Source of the DNA: Phycisphaeraceae bacterium
GTDB taxonomy: Bacteria > Planctomycetota > Phycisphaerae > Phycisphaerales > UBA1924
DNA: 64,000 nt
NCBI GenBank assembly: GCA_019636615.1
Contig: JAHBXF010000002.1
Location: 250,001-314,000 of the forward strand
Reading direction: 5' to 3'
Shown one piece after another: positions 54,267 to 62,728 of the stretch. How positions within the stretch are numbered: the first letter of the stretch is position 1; each line of letters begins with the position of its first letter. The notes below the pieces were generated by a model that did no database searches, was not told the origin of the DNA, and saw only the letters and a list, made by a program, of their open reading frames with translations. The position numbers and the translations under genes are program-made.

Positions 54267-55646
54267 ATGACAACCCAGCAAGGCACATCGATCCCACCGT
54301 TGGCCAACTCCCTCAAGGCGGTGGGGCCCCTCCCCGCTGGCGGGTGCACTGCCGTCGTCGGGCTGCAGTGGGGCGATGAAGGCAAGGGCAAGGCCGTTGA
54401 CCTGCTCGCGGCCGACCATCACGCCGTTGCGAGGTTCAACGGCGGGGCCAACGCGGGCCACTCGGTCGTGGTCGCGGGTGAGCGCTTCTCGCTTCACCTT
54501 GTTCCTTCTGGAATCCTTTACCCCTCCAAACTCGCCATTGTGGGCAACGGGGTCGTGGTCGATCCGTGGAAGATCGCTCAGGAGATCAACGGCTTGCGGG
54601 CAAGGGGCGTCGACACTTCGGGCCTTCGGATTTCCGACCGCGCCCACGTGGTGCTGCCGTACCACAAGGCCGAAGACGCCATGCGTGAAGACGCGCTGAC
54701 CCGACACACCAAAGGCCCCGCGGCCATCGGCACCACCCGGCGGGGCATCGGCCCGGCATACGCCGACAAGGTTCAGAGGGCCTGCGCCGTGCGGGTGGGA
54801 GATCTGCTCAAGCCGGATCAACTCAAGAGCCGAGTCGAGGCCGCATTCGACCTCAAAGCCCCGATTCTTGCCGGCTGGTCGACGGGCGACGGCCCTTCCC
54901 CCGGCCCCATGCAGATCGACCCCCTCGTCGACGATGCACTGACCGTCGGGCGCGAACTCGCGCCGATGATCTGCGACACCACGCGACTGCTCCACGACAC
55001 CATCCGCCGTGGCGACCGGGTGCTCTTCGAAGGTGCCAACGGCTCACTTCTTGACGTCGATCACGGAACCTACCCCTTTGTCACGGGTTCGAGCTGCGTC
55101 GTCTCTGGCGTGGGCACGGGCACGGGCGTGCCCAACCGCTGCGTCGGCAGGGTGCTGGGCGTGATGAAGGCCTATTCCACCCGCGTCGGAGCCGGGCCAT
55201 TGCCTACCGAACTTCACGACGACACCGCTGATCGAATCCGTCAGCGAGGCCGCGAGTTCGGCACCACCACGGGGCGCCCGCGCCGCGTCGGCTGGCTCGA
55301 CCTGGTGGCCGTGCGGTATTCTGTGATGATCAACGGGGTGACGGGCCTGTGCCTGACGCTGCTGGATGTGCTGGGCGGGTTCGACACACTCAAGGTCTGC
55401 ACCGCCTACGAGATCAACGGCGTCCGCGACGACGCCTTCCCGCCCGATGCCCCAACACTCGAAGGGGTCCGGCCTGTCTACGAGACGGTCCCCGGGTTCA
55501 GCCAGGAGATCGGCGCGGCACAATCATGGGAACAACTCCCCGAGAAGGCGCGTACGTACGTCAGATTCATCGAGGACTTCGTCGGTGTACCAGTCGAAAT
55601 CGTCAGCGTCGGCCCGGGCAGAGAGCAGACAATTCTGCGCGTGTAA
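54267..55646 (+). CDS. purA: Adenylosuccinate synthetase
   Basis: A 459-residue GTP-dependent enzyme that joins IMP and aspartate to adenylosuccinate, first committed step to AMP. The P-loop QWGDEGKGK (residues 34-42), RFNGGANAGHSVV, LFEGANGSLLDVDHGTYPFVT and the C-terminal DVLGGFDTLKVCTAYE motif are present. The ATG at 54267 gives a 25-residue lead before the P-loop domain. uppS follows after 72 bases on the same strand. Upstream of the start, 261 bases contain no further gene except the small reverse zinc ribbon. Confidence 0.95.
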   Translation: MTTQQGTSIPPLANSLKAVGPLPAGGCTAVVGLQWGDEGKGKAVDLLAADHHAVARFNGGANAGHSVVVAGERFSLHLVPSGILYPSKLAIVGNGVVVDPWKIAQEINGLRARGVDTSGLRISDRAHVVLPYHKAEDAMREDALTRHTKGPAAIGTTRRGIGPAYADKVQRACAVRVGDLLKPDQLKSRVEAAFDLKAPILAGWSTGDGPSPGPMQIDPLVDDALTVGRELAPMICDTTRLLHDTIRRGDRVLFEGANGSLLDVDHGTYPFVTGSSCVVSGVGTGTGVPNRCVGRVLGVMKAYSTRVGAGPLPTELHDDTADRIRQRGREFGTTTGRPRRVGWLDLVAVRYSVMINGVTGLCLTLLDVLGGFDTLKVCTAYEINGVRDDAFPPDAPTLEGVRPVYETVPGFSQEIGAAQSWEQLPEKARTYVRFIEDFVGVPVEIVSVGPGREQTILRV

Positions 55647-55718
55647 GCCGCGCCCTCACCCGGTCAGCACCCTCTTTGAGCCGTTCGAATCATCCCCCAG
55701 GCCCCACCACAACCCCCT

Positions 55719-56564
55719 GTGCTCACGACTGATCAGCCAACCAGCCCGTTCGCCAGCGACCCCGCGGCCATCGCCGCGATCGCACGGATGCGGCGGCACA
55801 ACCCAGACGCCGATCCTCTGACCCGGTTGCCCGATGTCCACCCCGCACGGATCCCGCGCCATATCGCCATCATCATGGACGGAAACGGCCGGTGGGCGGT
55901 GGAAAAAGGCTTCCCTCGCCAGTTCGGGCACCTCAACGGCGCACGAAGTGTTCGGGAAGTGCTGCAGGAGGCCGTGCTGCTGGGTGTCGAGGTATTGACG
56001 CTCTATTCCTTCAGCGTCGAGAACTGGAAACGCCCCCAGGCCGAGGTTGATGCCCTGATGGATCTGTGCATCAAATACCTCGATGGGGAGCGGGAGGCGA
56101 TGGTCCGCAAGGGCATCCGTTTTCGAACCATCGGAAGGCGAGAAGGCCTTCCGGGCCCGGTGCTGGAAGCCATTGACAAGGTCACTCAGGCCACAGCCAA
56201 CTGCCGGCGTGCGACCCTCTGCCTGGCGATCAACTACGGCTCTCGCGCCGAAATCACAGACGCTGTGCGTGCCATCGCCGGCCGAGTGGCCGCGGGTGAA
56301 CTCTCGCCAGATTCCATCGACGAATCCACGGTCGAGCATTCTCTCTACACCCACGGCCTGCCAGACCCCGACCTTCTCGTGCGAACCGCGGGCGAAATGC
56401 GCGTGAGCAACTACCTGCTCTGGCAGATCAGTTACGCGGAGATCCACGTCACCCCGACCTACTGGCCCGAGTTCGGCCCCCAGCACCTGCACTCAGCCAT
56501 CCGTGACTACGCCGGACGCCAGCGGCGTTTCGGCGCGGTCGAAGAGGCCCCTTCACATGCGTGA
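55719..56564 (+). CDS. uppS: Isoprenyl diphosphate synthase (undecaprenyl diphosphate synthase)
   Basis: A 281-residue cis-prenyltransferase that builds the C55 carrier lipid for peptidoglycan and surface polysaccharides. The substrate motif HIAIIMDGNGRWA (Asp54), FGHLNGARSVREVLQEA, the LTLYSFSVENWKRP strand and the C-terminal PDLLVRTAGEMRVSNYLLWQ are typical. An N-terminal extension of about 45 residues precedes the family domain. Start GTG at 55719. It overlaps the start of cdsA by eight bases. Confidence 0.93.
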   Translation: MLTTDQPTSPFASDPAAIAAIARMRRHNPDADPLTRLPDVHPARIPRHIAIIMDGNGRWAVEKGFPRQFGHLNGARSVREVLQEAVLLGVEVLTLYSFSVENWKRPQAEVDALMDLCIKYLDGEREAMVRKGIRFRTIGRREGLPGPVLEAIDKVTQATANCRRATLCLAINYGSRAEITDAVRAIAGRVAAGELSPDSIDESTVEHSLYTHGLPDPDLLVRTAGEMRVSNYLLWQISYAEIHVTPTYWPEFGPQHLHSAIRDYAGRQRRFGAVEEAPSHA

Positions 56565-57453
56565 GCGTCTGATCCTGGGCCCGCTGATGATCCTGCTGGT
56601 CTTGGCGGGGCTCGCCGCCGATGACCACCTTGCCCGAACGCCCCTCCCGGCATGGTCTGGCCTTTCGGGGAACTGGCCCGCCGGCGTTCTGGTTTTCATC
56701 ATCCTGGTGATCATCGCCTCTCTGGCCGCCAGAGAACTCACCGCGATCTTGGCCGACAAGGGCATCCCCGCTTCGAAACGCATCAACACCTTCGGCGCGA
56801 TCCTGGCGCTCACGTTGTGCTGGGCCGCCCCGGACACCCTCAGCGCGCTCGACACACTCGCGGCGGTGAGCCTCGGGGCGATCACGGTCCTCTTTCTTGC
56901 CATGGCCTTTCACGCCCGCCACAAAACCGTGCAGGGCGTTGTCGCGGCGGCGGGGGGGGCGCTTCTCTCCTTTGTCTACCTGGGCCTGCTTCTTGGCTTC
57001 CTGCTCCTGATCCGCCGCGAACATTCGGCGTGGGTTCTGCTTTGGGTCGTCATGGTCACAAAGGCGTGCGACATCGGCGCGTATTTCGCTGGAAAAGCGC
57101 TCGGCAGACACAAACTCATCCCTTGGTTGAGCCCCGGCAAGACGTGGGAAGGGCTTGTCGGGGGTGTTCTGCTGTCCATCGTGGTGGCCTGGGGCGGACT
57201 GTGGCTCCTCTCCGCGGCATCAGGCGGGCGGCCCCCCGTGTGGTGGGCCGCGATCCTGCCGGGAGTGGCGCTGGCGCTGGTTGGGCAGGCGGGCGACCTC
57301 TTCGAGAGCATCCTGAAGCGAGACGCCGGGATCAAAGACAGCGGCCGGTCTATTCCGGGCTTTGGCGGGGTGCTCGACGTGATCGACTCCCCCCTGCTCG
57401 CCGCGCCCGTGGCGTTCCTCTGGCTTCGCTTCTTTGCCGCCGGGGGGGGATGA
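56557..57453 (+). CDS. cdsA: Phosphatidate cytidylyltransferase
   Basis: A 298-residue membrane protein with about eight helices that makes CDP-diacylglycerol from phosphatidate and CTP. The C-terminal CDP-alcohol signature is recognisable: SILKRDAGIKDSG then SIPGFGGVLDVIDS. The canonical HGG and DR positions are FGG and DV here. LGRHKLIPWLSPGKTWEG is the other family block. The ATG at 56557 overlaps the uppS stop by eight bases, so translation is coupled. The coiled-coil zinc-ribbon gene follows after 61 bases. Confidence 0.88.
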   Translation: MRERLILGPLMILLVLAGLAADDHLARTPLPAWSGLSGNWPAGVLVFIILVIIASLAARELTAILADKGIPASKRINTFGAILALTLCWAAPDTLSALDTLAAVSLGAITVLFLAMAFHARHKTVQGVVAAAGGALLSFVYLGLLLGFLLLIRREHSAWVLLWVVMVTKACDIGAYFAGKALGRHKLIPWLSPGKTWEGLVGGVLLSIVVAWGGLWLLSAASGGRPPVWWAAILPGVALALVGQAGDLFESILKRDAGIKDSGRSIPGFGGVLDVIDSPLLAAPVAFLWLRFFAAGGG

Positions 57454-57514
57454 CTCTGGGGCCCGAGCCGCACTACTATGTCGCTCTGAGATCGGAAGTC
57501 GGCCGGAGTCCTCG

Positions 57515-58276
57515 ATGAACGTTACCGAGCAACTGCTACGCGTCTTTCAGGTAGATCAGCAAATCCGCGGCCTCCAGTCAAGACTGAACGCCGCGGACAC
57601 CTTCCTCAAGGCGCAGCAGAAAGATCTCGCCGAAATCGCCGCCGCCAGAAAGGCGGTCGAAGCCACCCTCATGCAGCACACGCTCGCTGCATCCGACAAC
57701 GAGGGTGAGGTCAAGCGGCTCGACGAGAAACTCTCTCAACTGCGCTCGCAGATGAACACGGCGCAGACCAACAAAGAGTACCAGGCGTTTCTTTCCGAGC
57801 TCAACACGTTCAAGACCACCCGCGACAAGCACGAGACCACAGCGCTCGAAGCCATGTCCAAGGTCGAAGAACTCCGCAAGCAGATCGCCGATCTTGACGC
57901 CAAAGCCCAGCAGCGCGAGCAGGTGCGCGATGTCGCCCTCAAAGAACGCGACGCACGCTTCGCCGAGATCGAAACCCGACTCAACGAACTCAAGGCCGAG
58001 CGAGACAAGCACGCCGCCGAGGTTCCACCCGAAGACATGCGGATGTTCCAGCGGCTCCTCGACCAGCGCGGCGACGCCGCCATGGGCTCGGTCGAAATCA
58101 TCGACCGCAAGCGCCACGAATACAACTGCGGCGTCTGCTACATGGCCCTGCCCATGGAGTCTGTCAGCGGCCTTCTCTCCGGCGGCAAACTCACCCGCTG
58201 CAGTTCGTGCCAGTGCGTGCTCTACCTCAACGCGGACGCGATGAAGGCCATGCAGCCTTCCAACTCGAAACGCTGA
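57515..58276 (+). CDS. Coiled-coil protein with C4-type zinc ribbon (DUF164-like)
   Basis: A 253-residue protein. The first 180 residues form a long coiled coil (heptad-rich, starting TEQLLRVFQVDQQIRGLQSR and with many Glu/Lys/Leu repeats). The C-terminal 60 residues carry a C4 zinc ribbon: a CGVC pair and, later, a CSSC pair (about residues 205 and 230). Proteins of this kind are widespread and of unknown molecular role, sometimes placed with YbgI/NIF3 or RNase H genes. GGAG lies about nine bases before the ATG at 57515. It is the last gene of the purA-uppS-cdsA direction. Confidence 0.82.
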   Translation: MNVTEQLLRVFQVDQQIRGLQSRLNAADTFLKAQQKDLAEIAAARKAVEATLMQHTLAASDNEGEVKRLDEKLSQLRSQMNTAQTNKEYQAFLSELNTFKTTRDKHETTALEAMSKVEELRKQIADLDAKAQQREQVRDVALKERDARFAEIETRLNELKAERDKHAAEVPPEDMRMFQRLLDQRGDAAMGSVEIIDRKRHEYNCGVCYMALPMESVSGLLSGGKLTRCSSCQCVLYLNADAMKAMQPSNSKR

Positions 58277-58339
58277 AGCCACCACGGCCAGACTCATGCT
58301 TTGCCGCGTTCTCCCCGCGGCCCACTCGCTGTTTGCACT

Positions 58340-59383
58340 TCACGCCTGAAAGAGCCCGCCGCTCTCGCCGGGTTTGTCCGCGCCGGTGTAGTCTACCCCA
58401 AGGTGATCACACCCCGCCTGTGTCAGCGCCCGTCCGCGGCGTGTTCGTGCGACAAAGCCCACCTGCAACAGGAATGGCTCGACGACATCCTCGAGCGTGC
58501 CCGCGTCTTCGCTGAGTGTCGCCGCGACAGCCTCCAGGCCGACAGGCCCGCCGCGGTATGTCGTAGCGATCGTCCGCATGTACCGCCGATCCAGTTCATC
58601 AAGCCCGGCATCGTCTACGCCTTCGAGTTTCAACGCCGCGAGCACGGTCTGCATGGTCACGCGCCCGTCCGCCTTCACCGCGGCATAGTCACGCACACGC
58701 CTGAGCAGCCTGTTCGCGATGCGCGGGGTGCCCCGCGATCGGCGGGCGATGGCATCGAGGGATTCTGGGTCGGTCTGCCTGAGCCCCAGCAGCCCCGCGC
58801 TGCGAGAAAGAATCCTGACGAGGTCTTCCAGGTCGTAGTACTGAAGGTGGTGCACCAGCCCGAACCGCGAGCGCAGCGGCGAAGAGAGCAGCCCAGCCCG
58901 GGTTGTAGCGCCCAGGAGGGTGAATGGTTTGCAACGCACCTGCACAGTTCTGGCCGCCATGCCGCTGTCGAGCGTGACATCAATCCTGAAGTCTTCCATC
59001 GCGGGATAGATGAACTCTTCCACGGCGATGGGGAGGCGGTGCACCTCATCAATGAACAGGATGTCCCCGTGGCCCAGCCGCGTGAGCGCCGAGACCAGGT
59101 CTGTGCCGCGCGTGAGCGCCGGGCCCGATGTGGCGACGATCTTCCCGCCCATCTCGTTGGCCAGAACATGAGCCAGGGTTGTCTTGCCGAGCCCCGGCGG
59201 CCCGTGAAGCAGCATGTGCTCGAGGGGGTCGCCCCGCCCCTTCGCGGCGGCGATGGCGATACGCACCCGCTCGATCAGGTCGCGCTGGCCGATGTACTCG
59301 CCGATCTCGGTCGGGCGCAGCGCCCAGTTGATCTGCTCGTCCTGCGGCAAGGGTTGATTTGTCAGGAGCCGGTCCGTGGCCAT
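58340..59383 (-). CDS. ruvB: Holliday junction branch-migration helicase
   Basis: A 347-residue AAA+ ATPase that drives branch migration with RuvA. Walker A is HGPPGLGKTT (residues 60-69), Walker B is ILFIDEVHRL (about 106-115), followed by PLRSRFGLVHHLQYY and the arginine finger region RGTPRIANRLLRRVRDYA. The C-terminal winged helix ends the family domain. The ATG at 59383 begins close to the family N-terminus. RuvA and RuvC genes are not in the window. It converges on the zinc-ribbon gene. Confidence 0.95.
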   Translation of the reverse strand: MATDRLLTNQPLPQDEQINWALRPTEIGEYIGQRDLIERVRIAIAAAKGRGDPLEHMLLHGPPGLGKTTLAHVLANEMGGKIVATSGPALTRGTDLVSALTRLGHGDILFIDEVHRLPIAVEEFIYPAMEDFRIDVTLDSGMAARTVQVRCKPFTLLGATTRAGLLSSPLRSRFGLVHHLQYYDLEDLVRILSRSAGLLGLRQTDPESLDAIARRSRGTPRIANRLLRRVRDYAAVKADGRVTMQTVLAALKLEGVDDAGLDELDRRYMRTIATTYRGGPVGLEAVAATLSEDAGTLEDVVEPFLLQVGFVARTRRGRALTQAGCDHLGVDYTGADKPGESGGLFQA

Positions 59384-59409
59384 CAGGCCAGAGGATACGT
59401 CGCCCGCCC

Positions 59410-60888
59410 TCAGTCCATCGGCAGGCCCTTGGTTCGCCACAACTGCTCGAGTCTGGTCAGCGTGGTCGGCTCCCACACCGAGCCGTCGGGCAACTCGGTC
59501 CGCACGAACTCACCCGTTTCGCGGTAGTAACTCACCTGCGCCGGCCGGTCTTCCGCAAGCCGCGTGGTGATGCGCCACCCTTGCCCGGTGGGGAGAGACT
59601 CGAGCGTGTCGCGGCGCAGACGGATCGTGGTGGCCTGCGATTGGTACGCATAGAAACCATGCTCAGCCTGAGCCCCGCTCCGCACCAGCAGGTGCGGAAG
59701 AAGAATGGCCTCGACCTGGCTCACATACCCCTCGCCCTGGATCGAAGGGCGGTGTGTCTGGGGGGTAGCGCCGGTTCCTTCAACCTTCACGATCATGCTT
59801 GTGCCGGTGCGTGCGCCCGCCTCGGTGAAGTGTTGGCGTGCATCCTTCACTTTGACCCCGTTGCGAACCGTCCAAGCCTCGTTCTCGCGGTCGGCAGACA
59901 CAAAGTAGACACTCTGGGAATCAACGATCATGCCGCCGCCGACCACGCGGGCGTCCATCCGAACGATGTACCCCTCCTGTCGGTCATTGCCGCCCCGTGT
60001 GCCCGTGGCCCGGTCCATGTCAGACCGGGTCCCGGCTATCAGCCGAATACGCCGGTATCCCAACTCCACGGCTTCCGAATCACTCCCGCTCGACGTTGGG
60101 CGGTAGAGCCGCTCCCAGCGCTCGCCGTTGGCCGCGATGATCTCCCGGATGGCTTCGTCGCTCGCCGTTTCCATCAGTCGCCGACCGGCGGCGATCGCCG
60201 CGGCCCTCAATGACTGGATCTTCGAAGGATCTTCGATCATCGCAGCGGCGATGACCGTCTGGAACATCGGCTTCGTTCGAGCAAGTTCCGCATCGGTGGT
60301 CAACAGCTCGAAGGTGATGAACTGCCCCGGCATGGTCTGAAGCACAGCAAAGCCGCGAACCAGGTCGTTCTTCCCCTCAATCGCCGGAACCTGTGCGTAC
60401 CAACGCACCGCCGGAAACCCGGAAATCAGCAGTGGGGGGGCACCGGCTTGAGGCTCCCTCGACAACAGCCGGCCTTGCGTGCGGATCGTCTCGCTCGATT
60501 GGTCTTTGATTCCCACCGCCTCGAGCAGCGTGAGAAGCGCGGCATCCGCGACTTGTTCAACCGTCACATCCGGCGCGGCGGCCGGCGTTGCCACCTTGAT
60601 CGCCCAGGAAGCATCCGCAGCGCTGATGCGTGCATTGATCTGATTCCCTGCGGTATCGACCTGCCCGATCGTACCGGCTGGGATGAAAAGCGTGAGCCCC
60701 ACGTTGTCGAGTTTCAGCGGTTCCTCGGCAAACTCAACGGCACCCGGGTTCGCCACCGGCGCATTGCGGGCCGGCAAACTCGGGGAGGGCCCCTGCGCCC
60801 ATGCCGGTTGGGCAAGGAGCAAGGCCCCCCCCCAAACCAGGGATGCCGCGGTCACAAAGGACAAAGTGGGGCGAGATTGAGCGGGCAT
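59410..60888 (-). CDS. Secreted protein of unknown function
   Basis: A 492-residue protein with a clear signal peptide (residues 1-31: FVTAASLVWGGALLLAQPAWA, cleavage AWA). The mature part is beta-rich with no domain I recognise; segments such as LKLDNVGLTLFIPAGTI at the start and VRTELPDGSVWEPTTLTRLE at the end suggest a soluble periplasmic or exported protein. GGAGGAG lies just before the ATG at 60888; the open frame upstream is unsupported. It lies 26 bases before ruvB on the same strand. Probably lineage-specific. Confidence 0.7.
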   Translation of the reverse strand: MPAQSRPTLSFVTAASLVWGGALLLAQPAWAQGPSPSLPARNAPVANPGAVEFAEEPLKLDNVGLTLFIPAGTIGQVDTAGNQINARISAADASWAIKVATPAAAPDVTVEQVADAALLTLLEAVGIKDQSSETIRTQGRLLSREPQAGAPPLLISGFPAVRWYAQVPAIEGKNDLVRGFAVLQTMPGQFITFELLTTDAELARTKPMFQTVIAAAMIEDPSKIQSLRAAAIAAGRRLMETASDEAIREIIAANGERWERLYRPTSSGSDSEAVELGYRRIRLIAGTRSDMDRATGTRGGNDRQEGYIVRMDARVVGGGMIVDSQSVYFVSADRENEAWTVRNGVKVKDARQHFTEAGARTGTSMIVKVEGTGATPQTHRPSIQGEGYVSQVEAILLPHLLVRSGAQAEHGFYAYQSQATTIRLRRDTLESLPTGQGWRITTRLAEDRPAQVSYYRETGEFVRTELPDGSVWEPTTLTRLEQLWRTKGLPMD

Positions 60889-61280
60889 TGGGCTCCTCCG
60901 AGCAAAGTGTGGGGCACGAGACGTTTGATTATCGGCACGACGGTTGTTCTTGGCGCGTAAGGAGAACACCAGCAAGGAGGGTCCGAAATTCGCAGATAGG
61001 GTTGTGTTTGGAATTGTGAGCGGAGAGTAAGGAGGGAAGCGGAAACGTGAGGGGCGTGCGGCAGACGCCGGGAAGGGATGGCGGGCAATCATGTCCGGCA
61101 GAAGGGCCAAGTTGAACCGCAGGTATGGGCTACGTGCCGTTTGACTTGCCGCGGAAGACTCCTAGCATTGAGGCCCTGCTGGTCGCGAGACTATCAGGCG
61201 AAGCCGGTGTGTACCGGTTTCGGAGGCGTCTTTGACACCTCAGGACGGCGAACGAGAACTTTTGGCGTGAGACTACGCGC
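60889..61280. promoter_or_regulatory. 392-base divergent region before the S10 operon
   Basis: No gene. It holds the promoters for the secreted-protein gene and for the S10 operon. The sequence has locally lower GC than the flanks. The best promoter for rpsJ is given separately. Confidence 0.5.
61141..61168 (+). promoter_or_regulatory. Probable sigma-70 promoter of the S10 operon
   Basis: TTGACT (61141-61146), a 16-base spacer and TAGCAT (61163-61168) fit a vegetative promoter, about 110 bases before rpsJ. A second TTGACA at 61232-61237 has no good -10 at the right distance. Confidence 0.55.
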
Positions 61281-61589
61281 ATGATGGGCGGCAAAATCAG
61301 AATCCGGATGGAGGCCTACGACCACATGGCGCTCGACGCATCCGCCAAGGAAATCGTCGAGCACGCCAAGCGTACCAACGCGAAGGTGGCCGGGCCGATC
61401 CCTCTCCCGACGCGGATCGAGCGCTACACGGTGCTCCGCTCTCCGTTCATCGACAAGAAAAGCCGCGAGCAGTTCGAGATCCGCACGCACAAGCGGATCA
61501 TCGACATCATCGAGCCCAACGCCCGCACGGTTGAAGCACTCAACCGGCTCGTCGTTCCGGCCGGTGTGTTCGTGAAGATCAAGGCATAA
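61281..61589 (+). CDS. rpsJ: 30S ribosomal protein S10
   Basis: A 102-residue protein with the S10 signature: [21 protein letters not shown] at the start, [17 protein letters not shown] and [19 protein letters not shown] in the middle, and a short C-terminus. It is part of the 30S head and the NusB-NusE antitermination complex. The start may be the ATG at 61281 or the next codon. No Shine-Dalgarno is obvious. It is the first gene of the operon, and the preceding gene is on the other strand. Confidence 0.96.
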   Translation: MMGGKIRIRMEAYDHMALDASAKEIVEHAKRTNAKVAGPIPLPTRIERYTVLRSPFIDKKSREQFEIRTHKRIIDIIEPNARTVEALNRLVVPAGVFVKIKA

Positions 61590-61593
61590 TCGT

Positions 61594-61625
61594 CCAGCCC
61601 GTCCGCGTACCGCGTGGCGGGCTGG
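61594..61625 (+). promoter_or_regulatory. Hairpin in the rpsJ-rplC spacer
   Basis: CCAGCCCG (61594-61601) pairs with CGGGCTGG (61618-61625), with a second inner CGCG/CGCG pair. A TGAGTTTTG stretch follows, so it could act as a partial terminator or attenuator. Confidence 0.55.
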
Positions 61626-61680
61626 TGAGTTTTGGGTGTTCGCAAGTTACGCTCGGTAAACGAGGCACGGAAGGCTGACC

Positions 61681-62376
61681 ATGGGGCTCTCCATTCTTGG
61701 AAAGAAGATCGGTATGACTCGGGTGTACACCGAGCAGGGTGTTTCCACGCCCGTCACGGTGATCGAGGCCGGTCCCTGCGTCGTCACCCAACTCCGCACG
61801 AATGAACGGGATGGGTACACCGCCGTTCAGATCGGCTACGGCGACATCAAGGCGAAGAACAGCACGATCCCGCTCATTGCCCACGACTTCAAGGCCGGCT
61901 CGGCGCCACGCCGCCACCACCGCGAGTTCCGCGTCTCAGAATCTGAGATCGCCAAGTTCACGGTGGGCCAGAGCCTGACCGTGAAAGATCTTGAGGGCAC
62001 GCCGTACGTTGATGTGGTGGGCCAGAGCAAGGGCAAGGGCTTTGCCGGCACCATGAAGCGTCACAACTTCAAGGGCCTCACCGCCAGCCACGGCACCGAA
62101 CGCAAGCACCGCTCGCCGGGCTCCATCGGCTCACTCTGCTCCAACCGCGGTTTCGGCGGTGGTGTCAAGAAGGGCAAGAAGATGGCCGGCCACATGGGCG
62201 ACGAGCGCGTTACCGTGCGCAGCATCGACATCGTCCGCATCGACCCGGACCGCAATCTGATTCTCGTCAAGGGCTCTGTCCCCGGCGCCAACAATGGCCT
62301 GGTGGAGATCCGCCCCTCCATCCGCCTCTACAAGACCAAGGGCAAGAAGGCCGCCGCGGCGGCCGGCAAGAAGTAA
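61681..62376 (+). CDS. rplC: 50S ribosomal protein L3
   Basis: A 231-residue protein. [17 protein letters not shown] opens the family fold; [16 protein letters not shown] and [15 protein letters not shown] form the loop that reaches the peptidyl-transferase centre. A Lys/Ala tail ends the chain. ATG at 61681 lies 91 bases after rpsJ. The following spacer to rplD is 352 bases, unusually long for this operon. Confidence 0.97.
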   Translation: MGLSILGKKIGMTRVYTEQGVSTPVTVIEAGPCVVTQLRTNERDGYTAVQIGYGDIKAKNSTIPLIAHDFKAGSAPRRHHREFRVSESEIAKFTVGQSLTVKDLEGTPYVDVVGQSKGKGFAGTMKRHNFKGLTASHGTERKHRSPGSIGSLCSNRGFGGGVKKGKKMAGHMGDERVTVRSIDIVRIDPDRNLILVKGSVPGANNGLVEIRPSIRLYKTKGKKAAAAAGKK

Positions 62377-62728
62377 CTTTCGACGTTTCCTTCCTGGCGA
62401 GCCCTCGTAAACCCCGGGCCGTTACAGGGAACGAAGACAACCGTTGGTTTTCAGGGTTTGCCGCCGGTCGATGCGTGAATCATCGGTCGGCGGGCTCGGC
62501 AGGTCAGGGCGTGATCCACGCCTGAAACCACCGGGAACAGACAACCTAGGCCGCCCCGTTTACCACACGGGGCGGCGGCAAGCCGAGTCAAGTCCGATCG
62601 GCTCTCCACCGGGTGATCCCGGTGCCCCTTGTCGGCGAGGGATTGAGAGTCAGACGGATAGGCAAAGAGTGCGGCCCCGGGCTTTGTTGCCCGGGCAACC
62701 CGCCAGGCGTCAGACGAGGTAAAGACAG
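62377..62728 (+). ncRNA. 352-base rplC-rplD spacer with an array of six stem-loops
   Basis: No gene is visible. Six RNA stem-loops follow one another. H1 62461-62493: a 13-pair stem with two G-U pairs and loop CGTGAAT. H2 62504-62525: 9 pairs with one bulged G. H3 62550-62576: 10 pairs, loop TTACCAC. H4 62581-62603: AGCCGA with TCGGCT. H5 62607-62624: CACCGGG with CCCGGTG. H6 62676-62695: CCCGGGC with GCCCGGG and loop TTTGTT. G-U pairs in H1 argue for RNA. A leader that controls rplD (L4) translation is the natural hypothesis, not shown. Confidence 0.5.

Noticed and set aside
61232..61260. TTGACA close to the rpsJ start
   Set aside because: No matching -10 at 16-18 bases (AGAACT only); the promoter at 61141 is better spaced.
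62629..62660. TTGTCG box in the rplC-rplD spacer as an internal promoter
   Set aside because: The -10 position is weak and overlaps no consensus; the hairpins explain the stretch better.
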